Origin: DATJFX01 sp035495465
GTDB taxonomy: Bacteria > Patescibacteriota > Doudnabacteria > UBA920 > O2-02-FULL-48-8
DNA: 5,561 bases
Assembly (NCBI GenBank): GCA_035495465.1
Contig: DATJFX010000070.1
Span: 1-5,561 of the forward strand
Reading direction: 5' to 3'
The translations under genes were made by a program, and so were the position numbers. Of the stretch, positions 1 through 5,352 are shown one piece after another. Under the pieces are notes generated by a model. That model was given only the letters and a program-made list of their open reading frames with translations. It did no database searches and was not told the DNA's origin. Within the stretch, counting starts at the first letter, position 1. Every line of letters starts with the position of its first letter.

Positions 1-1
1 T

Positions 2-70
2 GAAGGTAAAATTCCGTTTATAACTTCTTAAGCTACTTTTTCACCAGGCAGAAACTGGGACCAGATCCGC
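2..70 (+). pseudogene. Upstream part of the transketolase frame, broken by an in-frame TAA
   Basis: Reading in the same frame as the downstream transketolase gene, bases 2-28 encode EGKIPFITS, then TAA at 29-31, then ATFSPGRNWDQIR leading directly into the 71-736 reading frame. The joined stretch matches the conserved pyrimidine-domain segment of split transketolases, which usually reads S-Y-A-x-F-S-P-G-R-N-W-x-Q-I-R, so the stop replaces an expected tyrosine (TAT or TAC to TAA is one substitution). No frameshift is needed, because both sides stay in register. The gene continues off the left edge of the window. Either the sequence has a one-base error, the gene is a very recent pseudogene, or the stop is somehow bypassed. 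Conservation on both sides favours an error or a recent mutation. Confidence 0.7.
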
Positions 71-736
71 GTGTCTATTTGCTATTCCGGCAATAACGTA
101 AAAATTATCGGTTCTCATGCCGGCATCTCAGTAGGACCAGACGGTGCCACCCATCAAGCCATGGAAGATATCGCTATTACTCGCGTATTGCCGCGTATGA
201 CTGTGCTAGTGCCGGCTGACAGCATTGAAGCTCGGAAGGCCACAATTGCCGCGACGAATATGAATGGGCCTGTGTATATCCGGTTAGCGCGCGAAAAAAC
301 TCCGCTTTTTACTACAGACGATACTCCTTTTGAAATAGGTAAAGCGTATGTGTTTCGAGAGGGCAAGGATTGCACCATTGCCGCTTGTGGCCCGCAGGTT
401 TATTACGCTTTGCAAGCCGCTGACATGCTTTCGAAAGAAGGGATTGAATGTGAAGTGATTAATTTAGTTTCTGTAAAACCTTTGGACGAAGACACGCTCA
501 TAAAATCCGTAAAAAAAACCGGCGCAGTAGTAAGTGCTGAGGAACACCAAATTACGGGCGGACTAGGAAGCGCAGTTGCGGAAGTAATATCACGGAATTT
601 TCCAGTGCCGCAAGAATTTGTGGGCATGCCGGATCATTTCGGAGAATCGGGCGATCAGTCCGAGTTAATCGCGAAATGGGGCATGGATCATAAAGCTATA
701 ATGAATGCAGTAAAAAAAGTGGTCAAGAGAAAATAA
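71..736 (+). CDS. Transketolase, C-terminal part (5' end interrupted)
   Basis: Transketolase moves two-carbon ketol units between sugar phosphates using thiamine diphosphate, linking pentose phosphates to fructose-6-phosphate and glyceraldehyde-3-phosphate in the cytoplasm. This 221-residue frame carries the second half of the pyrimidine-binding domain (about 1-75, with HAGISVGPDGATHQAMEDI holding the two conserved histidines H16 and H28, and GPVYIRLARE near 66-75) and a complete transketolase C-terminal domain (about 85-210, with EEHQITGGLGS at 157-167 and MPDHFGESGDQSELI near 186-200). It resembles the C-terminal subunit of split transketolases, usually about 310 residues, so roughly 90 N-terminal residues are missing. 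The GTG at 71 is only the first available start after the stop at 29-31. It lies inside a conserved block and has no clear ribosome-binding site, so it is probably not a natural start. The stop overlaps the next gene's ATG by one base. Family call is firm; integrity is doubtful. Confidence 0.85.
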   Translation: MSICYSGNNVKIIGSHAGISVGPDGATHQAMEDIAITRVLPRMTVLVPADSIEARKATIAATNMNGPVYIRLAREKTPLFTTDDTPFEIGKAYVFREGKDCTIAACGPQVYYALQAADMLSKEGIECEVINLVSVKPLDEDTLIKSVKKTGAVVSAEEHQITGGLGSAVAEVISRNFPVPQEFVGMPDHFGESGDQSELIAKWGMDHKAIMNAVKKVVKRK

Positions 737-2376
737 TGGACTTATTTAACCAAATCCGACAATTAATTAAAGGAGATGTTAAGCAAGACAGCCAAACTCT
801 TGCTGATTTTAGTAAAGATGCCAGTTTGTATAAGGTCAAGCCTCAGCTGGTAGTTTTTCCTAAAGATGTTTCAGATATTCAAGCCTTAGTTAAATTCGTC
901 TCCGAACATAAAAATCAAAATACCAATTTGTCCTTGACGGCGCGATCGGCAGGTACGGATATGAGCGGTGGAACTTTAACCGAATCCATCGTACTTTCCA
1001 TGCCCAAGTATTTCAATCATATTAAAGAAATAGGCAAAGATTTTGCAATTACGGAGCCAGGTGTTTTTTACCGAGATTTTGAAAAAGAAACCTTAAAAAA
1101 TAATTTACTTCTGCCTAGCTATCCAGCTTCGCGTGAGTTGTGCACGGTGGGTGGCATGGTGGCCAATAATTCTGGCGGGGAATTGAATCTTAATTATGGT
1201 AAAACTGAAAAATATCTCAATTATGTGAAAATGGTTTTGCGTGACGGATCAGAATACAAATTCGAGCCATTAACACTCAAACAACTAGAGCAAAAAAAGA
1301 AAAAGAAAGGATTAGAAGGCGAAGTATACACGAATCTATATAATTTGATTAATGATAATTATGATCTGATCACTCAGGCCAAACCCCAGGTATCGAAAAA
1401 TTCCTCCGGGTATTATTTATGGAATGTTTATGATAAGGAAACAGGCACTTTTGACCTAACAAAATTAATTGTAGGATCCCAGGGAACTCTGGGAATTATT
1501 ACAGAAATTAATTTTAAATTGGTCAAGCCGAAACCGCGTGAGCATTTGTTGGTAGTTTTCCTAAATGAATTGACTATGATTCCTCAAATAGCGAATCATT
1601 TGTTGACTTTTAAACCGCAAAGCATAGAGTCTTATGATGACCACACGTTCCGCGTGGCCATGAGGCTTCTGCCAGACATAGTCGCTCGTTTGAAAGGCAA
1701 TGCCATAAAACTATTCTGGAGTTTTTTGCCGGAGCTTTGGATGATGCTGACTGGCGGTACACCGAAACTGGTATTGTTGGCGGAATTTAGCGCAGATAAT
1801 GACGCCCAGGCCTTAGAACAAGCGAAATTGGCTCAAGAAAGTTTGCGAGAATTTAAGGTCAAAACCAACCTGATTTTGCGCGAAAGCGAAGCTGAAAAAT
1901 ACTGGGTAATCCGCCGGGAAAGTTTTAATTTGCTCCGCCATCATGTCCATGGTATGCGGACAGCGCCGTTTATCGATGATTTCGTAGTGCGGCCAGACCA
2001 ATTAGGCGAGTTTTTGCCGAAGCTCTATAAGATTTTAGATAAATACAAACTATTATATACGATCGCTGGCCATGTGGGAGATGGGAATTTCCATATTATC
2101 CCTTTAATGAAACTCGATACGCCGCATCCGGAACAGATTATTAAAGCCATGGGAGATGAAGTATATAATTTGGTTTTTGAGTATCATGGATCGATGAGCG
2201 GCGAGCATAATGATGGGTTAGTCCGCAGTCCTTATCTGGAGCGGATGTATGGTCCAGCCGTTTATAACCTCTTCGTGCAGGTTAAAAAGATTTTTGATCC
2301 ACAGAATATTTTTAATCCCGGGAAAAAGATAGATTCGTCTCTAGATTATGCCTTGCAACATTTGGATTTTAAATAA
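736..2376 (+). CDS. glcD: FAD-linked 2-hydroxyacid dehydrogenase, GlcD/D-lactate dehydrogenase type
   Basis: This 546-residue flavoprotein belongs to the VAO/PCMH family of glycolate oxidase subunit GlcD and cytochrome-type D-lactate dehydrogenases, which oxidise 2-hydroxyacids to 2-oxoacids. The FAD-binding PCMH domain spans about 35-265: PQLVVFPKDVSDIQALV, SAGTDMSGG (71-79), CTVGGMVANNSGG (136-148) and GSQGTLGIIT (247-256). The FAD-oxidase C-terminal domain spans about 266-530, with GHVGDGNFH (445-453, a metal/substrate-site motif of this family), SGEHNDGLVRSP (488-499) and the closing FDPQNIFNPGK. It lacks the C-terminal 4Fe-4S/CCG part of the long GlcD-GlpC fusions, and no partner subunit is visible. 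Its ATG overlaps the transketolase TAA (TAATG), suggesting coupled translation; a weak purine tract AAGAG at 725-729 precedes it. No signal peptide is seen. Substrate (lactate, glycolate or other) and electron acceptor are unknown. Confidence 0.9.
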   Translation: MDLFNQIRQLIKGDVKQDSQTLADFSKDASLYKVKPQLVVFPKDVSDIQALVKFVSEHKNQNTNLSLTARSAGTDMSGGTLTESIVLSMPKYFNHIKEIGKDFAITEPGVFYRDFEKETLKNNLLLPSYPASRELCTVGGMVANNSGGELNLNYGKTEKYLNYVKMVLRDGSEYKFEPLTLKQLEQKKKKKGLEGEVYTNLYNLINDNYDLITQAKPQVSKNSSGYYLWNVYDKETGTFDLTKLIVGSQGTLGIITEINFKLVKPKPREHLLVVFLNELTMIPQIANHLLTFKPQSIESYDDHTFRVAMRLLPDIVARLKGNAIKLFWSFLPELWMMLTGGTPKLVLLAEFSADNDAQALEQAKLAQESLREFKVKTNLILRESEAEKYWVIRRESFNLLRHHVHGMRTAPFIDDFVVRPDQLGEFLPKLYKILDKYKLLYTIAGHVGDGNFHIIPLMKLDTPHPEQIIKAMGDEVYNLVFEYHGSMSGEHNDGLVRSPYLERMYGPAVYNLFVQVKKIFDPQNIFNPGKKIDSSLDYALQHLDFK

Positions 2377-2379
2377 TCC

Positions 2380-2408
2380 TTGCCAAATTTGTATTAATTC
2401 ATTATAAT
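2380..2408 (+). promoter_or_regulatory. Sigma-70-type promoter ahead of the pfkB-fba-gap gene series
   Basis: TTGCCA at 2380-2385 (five of six bases of TTGACA) and a perfect TATAAT at 2403-2408 are separated by exactly 17 bases. A start of transcription near 2415 would leave a leader of about 26 bases before the kinase ATG at 2441. It sits in the longest gap of the window, three bases after the glcD stop, and marks a probable boundary between the transketolase-glcD unit and the kinase-aldolase-GAPDH series. No intrinsic terminator is visible in the gap, so readthrough from glcD is possible. Confidence 0.75.
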
Positions 2409-2440
2409 AAAACTAATAAATTAAAGTTCAGAAACAAAAA

Positions 2441-3421
2441 ATGCCCAAATATGACATAGTATCCGTGGGAGATACCACCATAGATGCGTTTATCGAACTG
2501 CATGAAGCCTCCGTTCATTGCGCTGTCGATCATACCAATTGCCAGCTTTGTTTGTCTTTTGCCGACAAAGTCCCTTATGAAAAACTCACCATGCTTCCTG
2601 CCGGCAACTCCACGAACAACGCTGTGGGGTCAGCGCGTTTAGGTATGAAAAATGCTTTTGTGGCCACTGTCGGCGATGATGAAAACGGACATAAAATTTT
2701 GCGGGAATTAAAAAGCGAAGGGATTGATACAAATTTTATAAATGTGCAGAAGGGCGTGCAAACAAATTTTCATTTTGTTTTATCCTTTCAAGGCGAGCGG
2801 ACGATTTTAATCAAGCACAACAAATTTGAATACAAATTACCACATGGCCTAAACACAGAGTGGATGTATTTTTCCTCCATGGCCGCCGGCACTGAAAAAT
2901 TCCATAAAGAAGTCGAGAGATTTTTAGAAAAAAATCCAAATATTAAATTGTCCTTTAATCCCGGGACCTTCCAAATGCGCATGGGAGTAAGCAAGCTGAA
3001 AGGGATTTATGCGCGAACAGAAATTCTATTTCTAAATCGTGAAGAAGCGCAGCTCGTTTTGAAAATGCAAACTCGAAATGTCAAAAGTTTATTAAAAGGC
3101 TTGCATAAGCTGGGTGCGAAGATCGCGGTAATTACCGATGGCCGGCAAGGATCATATGCTTCCAATGGTTCGTCTAAAATTTGGTATATGGATGAATTTG
3201 TCGGGCCGCACGTAGAATCGACCGGAGCCGGAGATGCCTATGCTACAGCGTTCACCGCGGCAATCTTTTACGGCAAACCTTTAAGCGAAGCCTTGGCCTG
3301 GGGGACGACCAACGGTGGACATGTGGTGATGTATGTGGGCCCGCATGCCGGGCTTCAGACTAAATCCCAGATTGAAACTTATTTGAAAAAACACCCCAAA
3401 TTTAGAGCCAGAGAAATATAA
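2441..3421 (+). CDS. PfkB/ribokinase-family sugar kinase
   Basis: This 326-residue protein is a PfkB-family kinase, a group that phosphorylates sugars, sugar phosphates or nucleosides with ATP in the cytoplasm. Visible landmarks in order are VSVGDTTIDAF near the N-terminus (substrate-side aspartates), AGNSTNNAVGSARLG (54-68, first PfkB signature), ATVGDDENG (74-82), the NxxE motif NREE (199-202, Mg/phosphate site), VITDGRQGS (230-238) and STGAGDAYATAF (260-271, second signature, with D265 as expected catalytic base). Length is normal. The segment between the first strand and the first signature contains an unusual H26-C27, H31, C34, C37 cluster. The ATG at 2441 begins right at the family's N-terminal strand, but no Shine-Dalgarno sequence precedes it. 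It is the first gene after a strong promoter and shares the strand with fba and gap, so a phosphofructokinase-like role is possible. Ribokinase, fructokinase or nucleoside kinase activity cannot be excluded. Confidence 0.9.
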   Translation: MPKYDIVSVGDTTIDAFIELHEASVHCAVDHTNCQLCLSFADKVPYEKLTMLPAGNSTNNAVGSARLGMKNAFVATVGDDENGHKILRELKSEGIDTNFINVQKGVQTNFHFVLSFQGERTILIKHNKFEYKLPHGLNTEWMYFSSMAAGTEKFHKEVERFLEKNPNIKLSFNPGTFQMRMGVSKLKGIYARTEILFLNREEAQLVLKMQTRNVKSLLKGLHKLGAKIAVITDGRQGSYASNGSSKIWYMDEFVGPHVESTGAGDAYATAFTAAIFYGKPLSEALAWGTTNGGHVVMYVGPHAGLQTKSQIETYLKKHPKFRAREI

Positions 3422-3441
3422 ATTAAATAATTAAAACTCAA

Positions 3442-4092
3442 ATGAAAAAGAAACTCGAATATAAAATCTTAGGTTATGCATATCTTATCCTGATCTTTGC
3501 GGCCATCGTGGCTGTAATTTCTTACTTTCAAATCCCTGATTTTGATTTTCAAAACATAACTGTTCATCCTCGAACGAATCAAAATTTGACGACCTATACC
3601 AACGACAAATACGCGCTTCAGATCCAATATCCAAAAACTGATGAGTTTGTCTTAAGTTCTAAAGACTCCGCAGTTGAGAATTTTTTTAGAACCAACGGCC
3701 AATCTTTGGCTAGTATTTCTCTTCCTCAAACCGCTTATCCTAAAACTAATTTCGGTTCCGCTCGCGTAAATATAGCCGTCCGAGAAGGAACTTTTGTCGA
3801 AAATTGCATCTATTACTTCAACGGATCCACCACTTCTAATACCCTGGACGGATCTGCCATAGTCAATCGTAACCCAGCCTTCACTACTGAATTTACAGAT
3901 GCGGCAGCCGGTACCCAGTACGAAACTCATCTATATCATATTCCTCATAACAATATTTGTTATGAAATCAGCCTGACGGTGGGAACTGGAAATATCGACA
4001 ATTATCCCGCTGGGACGGTAAGTGAGGTAAATAAGGCTGATGTCTGGAATAAATTAAATTCGATTTTAAATACTTTTAAATTTACTAAATAA
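3442..4092 (+). CDS. Membrane-anchored extracytoplasmic protein of unknown function
   Basis: I do not recognise a specific family for this 216-residue protein. A basic start (MKKKLEYK) is followed by one hydrophobic segment at about 9-29 without a lipobox or obvious signal-peptidase site, so it is probably an N-terminal anchor with the rest outside the membrane. The outer part is rich in Thr, Asn, Ser and aromatic residues and has a plausible alternating beta pattern. TYTNDKYALQIQYPKTDEFVLSS (51-73) followed by a C-terminal NKLNSILNTFKFTK resembles the layout of PsbP-like/Mog1-type small secreted domains, which is only a suggestion. C122 and C173 are the only cysteines in the outer part and could form a disulfide. 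It lies 20 bases after the kinase, has an A/T-rich leader without a Shine-Dalgarno sequence, and its stop overlaps the next start by one base. Confidence 0.8.
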   Translation: MKKKLEYKILGYAYLILIFAAIVAVISYFQIPDFDFQNITVHPRTNQNLTTYTNDKYALQIQYPKTDEFVLSSKDSAVENFFRTNGQSLASISLPQTAYPKTNFGSARVNIAVREGTFVENCIYYFNGSTTSNTLDGSAIVNRNPAFTTEFTDAAAGTQYETHLYHIPHNNICYEISLTVGTGNIDNYPAGTVSEVNKADVWNKLNSILNTFKFTK

Positions 4093-4301
4093 TGTTTGTC
4101 CGCAGAAAAACCAGAAATAGAATAATAATATTTGTTTTATTATTATTAATAATCGTCTACTGGCGAGGCGCTAAGGCATATGCCAAGCAAAACCATTTGG
4201 TGTGTCAGTACCATTTTGTTTACGCAGTCTGCAAACAAATTGGTACGCCAACCACCATCCCAAGCATTTGGGCAGTTCTTAGCGCAGGAGTGAAATTTTA
4301 A
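4092..4301 (+). CDS. Small single-pass membrane protein, unknown function
   Basis: This 69-residue protein starts with a basic stretch (MFVRRKTRNR), followed by a strongly hydrophobic segment at about 10-24 (IIIFVLLLLIIVYW), then a roughly 45-residue tail containing C38 and C47 in a C-x8-C spacing. By the positive-inside rule the tail would lie outside the cytoplasm, where the two cysteines could form a disulfide, as could those of the preceding protein. It overlaps both neighbours by one base (TAATG at 4090-4094 and 4299-4303), which supports it as a real, translationally coupled gene in the operon. Its last 40 codons also contain strong inverted repeats and the aldolase's ribosome-binding site, so this stretch may have a second job as RNA. 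I recognise no homologue family. Confidence 0.65.
   Translation: MFVRRKTRNRIIIFVLLLLIIVYWRGAKAYAKQNHLVCQYHFVYAVCKQIGTPTTIPSIWAVLSAGVKF
4168..4285 (+). promoter_or_regulatory. Candidate structured RNA element just upstream of fba
   Basis: Several inverted repeats sit one after another inside the 69-residue gene. The main one pairs 4208-4221 with 4233-4246 (13 of 14 positions, single T-T mismatch at 4214/4240), topped by GCA/TGC (4224-4226 with 4230-4232) around a three-base loop. A second hairpin pairs CCCAA 4259-4263 with TTGGG 4268-4272. A 10-base palindrome GGCATATGCC lies at 4175-4184. GCGCTAAG (4168-4175) can pair with CTTAGCGC (4278-4285), enclosing everything and ending directly before AGGAG at 4286. 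There is no T-tract, so it is not an intrinsic terminator. A role in controlling fba translation or mRNA processing is inference. The 8-base outer pairing and small hairpin could be chance, while the long hairpin is unlikely to be. I do not recognise a known riboswitch class. Confidence 0.4.
4208..4246 (+). repeat. 39-base imperfect inverted repeat (long hairpin)
   Basis: Left arm 4208-4221 and right arm 4233-4246 are reverse complements except at one position; the 11 bases between contain a further GCA/TGC pairing. In the protein frame it encodes roughly residues Q39-T52, including C47. It is the strongest inverted repeat I found in the window. It could act as an RNA hairpin or, as DNA, as a two-fold symmetric protein-binding site. 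Confidence 0.8.
4286..4290 (+). promoter_or_regulatory. Shine-Dalgarno sequence for fba
   Basis: AGGAG lies 10 bases before the aldolase ATG at 4301. It is the clearest ribosome-binding site in the window, where the other starts have A/T-rich leaders or stop/start overlaps with little purine signal. It lies within the last codons of the 69-residue gene and supports the ATG at 4301 as the fba start. Confidence 0.65.
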
Positions 4302-5191
4302 TGTTAGTCCACATTGGCGCTCTTATTAATAAAAAAATTCTGGGCAAATATGCTCTTCCGGCTTTTAATACGCAGGATTTAGAAACTAGCTTGGGAATTA
4401 TCCGCGCCGCAGAGGCCCAGAAGGCGCCTGTGATTTTGCAGACATCAGTTGGAGCTTTGGAATACGCAGGAATAGAGGAATTAGTCGGCCTAAATAAAAC
4501 ATTGGCGAGAAGCGCGAAAGTGCCGATCGCTTTGCATCAAGACCATTGTCATGATTTTAATTTGATAAAAAAGCTGATAAATCTAGGCTACACTTCGGTA
4601 ATGATTGATGCTTCGCATCTGCCATATAAAGATAATTTAAAACTTACTAAAGAAGTGGTAAGCTACGCGCATAAGCGAGGAGTTTGGGTCCAGGCGGAGT
4701 TGGGTAGAATTTTAGGATCTGAGGATTGGCAAAACGTCAAAAGCGGGGAAGACCTCATGACTGATCCAGAAGAAGCCGTAAAGTTTGTTGCGGAGACTAG
4801 AATCGATACTTTAGCAGTAGCCGTCGGATCTATGCATGGAATTCCGGTCAATCCAAAAATTAAAAAGATATTATCGACGCTTAAGGAACATATCGACCTG
4901 GATAGATTAAAAGCAATTCATCAGAAAATTAAAATTCCTCTGGTTTTGCATGGCGCGTCGGGCGTGCCTGACCCACAGATGCGGGCTGCGATAAAGCTTG
5001 GCGTGGCCATCTTTAATATCGATACTGATCTTCGAGTGGCCTTTAATAAAGCTTTGCGCACCAATCTCAAAGATAATCCAGAACTTTACGACCCTCGAAA
5101 AATTTTAGGGCCTGCAACCGCGGGTCTGCAGGCGAAAGCAGAAGAGAAAATCAAACTTCTGAAGTGCAATAATAAAGCAAAATTAAAATAA
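4301..5191 (+). CDS. fba: Class II fructose-bisphosphate aldolase
   Basis: This enzyme reversibly splits fructose-1,6-bisphosphate into dihydroxyacetone phosphate and glyceraldehyde-3-phosphate in the cytoplasm, using a divalent metal, normally zinc. The 296 residues cover the whole TIM-barrel. Landmarks are YALPAFNTQDLE (17-28), HQDH (79-82, with D81 the expected proton donor and H82 a zinc ligand), MIDASHLPYKDN (101-112), the conserved glutamate in VQAELG (E133), zinc ligand H179 in AVGSMHG, zinc ligand H217 in LVLHGASG, and the phosphate-binding NIDT (239-242). All expected catalytic and metal residues are present. The ATG gives the usual family N-terminus and has AGGAG upstream. Its product feeds the GAPDH encoded 160 bases downstream. 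A tagatose-bisphosphate aldolase (GatY/KbaY type) is the alternative, since the two groups share these motifs, but the neighbouring glycolytic gene favours fructose-bisphosphate. Confidence 0.93.
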   Translation: MLVHIGALINKKILGKYALPAFNTQDLETSLGIIRAAEAQKAPVILQTSVGALEYAGIEELVGLNKTLARSAKVPIALHQDHCHDFNLIKKLINLGYTSVMIDASHLPYKDNLKLTKEVVSYAHKRGVWVQAELGRILGSEDWQNVKSGEDLMTDPEEAVKFVAETRIDTLAVAVGSMHGIPVNPKIKKILSTLKEHIDLDRLKAIHQKIKIPLVLHGASGVPDPQMRAAIKLGVAIFNIDTDLRVAFNKALRTNLKDNPELYDPRKILGPATAGLQAKAEEKIKLLKCNNKAKLK

Positions 5192-5211
5192 TTAATAATT
5201 AAAAAACAAAT

Positions 5212-5349
5212 ATGTTCAAAAAAAAAGATTTTCAAGAATTAGAAAAAACCGTACATAACCATTTTCATTTTCGGGATACAAATGAATATATAATTTTTTT
5301 GGTCTGGGCAGTATTTGTATCTGCTTTTTTATTAACATTTACCAAATAA
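5212..5349 (+). CDS. Small C-terminally anchored membrane protein, unknown function
   Basis: A 45-residue frame runs from ATG 5212 to TAA 5347-5349. The charged N-terminal half (MFKKKDFQELEKTVHNHFHFRDTNEY written as two parts: MFKKKDFQELEKTV, then HNHFHFRDTNEY) includes a His/aromatic cluster with H15, H17 and H19, and the C-terminal half is one hydrophobic segment at about 26-43 (YIIFLVWAVFVSAFLLTF) ending in TK. This is the layout of a tail-anchored protein with its N-terminus probably in the cytoplasm. It fills the space between fba and gap exactly, 20 bases after the first and 3 bases before the second, and ends in TAA like all its neighbours, which supports it as a real gene. It has no Shine-Dalgarno sequence; the leader is A/T-rich. 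No family is recognised. Confidence 0.6.
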   Translation: MFKKKDFQELEKTVHNHFHFRDTNEYIIFLVWAVFVSAFLLTFTK

Positions 5350-5352
5350 ACA

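Noticed and set aside
29..31. TAA read as a sense codon (genetic code reassignment)
   Set aside because: All complete genes in the window end in TAA at places that fit family lengths, and no other internal TAA is seen, so reassignment would not be consistent.
71..73. GTG as a genuine start of a short, independent transketolase C-terminal gene
   Set aside because: It falls inside a conserved block, has no clear ribosome-binding site, and the homologous sequence continues upstream in frame.
117..126. Ten-base palindrome ATGCCGGCAT in the transketolase gene
   Set aside because: Single short palindrome within conserved coding sequence; no partner sites or context.
154..627. Minus-strand open frames at 154-378 and 403-627, and similar ones at 1813-2001, 2788-2994, 3652-3930 and 4663-4851
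   Set aside because: Each lies entirely within a plus-strand gene with clear family motifs or layout, and the translations show no recognisable features.
1292..1310. A-rich run in glcD as a programmed frameshift or error site
   Set aside because: The frame continues unbroken on both sides with family motifs and simply encodes a lysine run in a variable loop; slippage is possible but nothing shows it.
2377..2440. Terminator after glcD
   Set aside because: No stem of useful length is visible in the gap; only the promoter stands out.
3339..3353. GC-rich hairpin GCCCG/CGGGC inside the kinase gene
   Set aside because: A 5-base stem in a G/C-rich coding stretch (VGPHAG) is expected by chance, and there is no T-tract or regulatory context.
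4208..4246. Long hairpin as an intrinsic terminator
   Set aside because: No T-tract follows it; the next bases are C-rich and coding continues into fba.
4517..4970. Aldolase variants HQDH and HGASG as signs of altered chemistry
   Set aside because: The metal and catalytic residues themselves are kept, and these neighbouring substitutions occur widely in class II aldolases.
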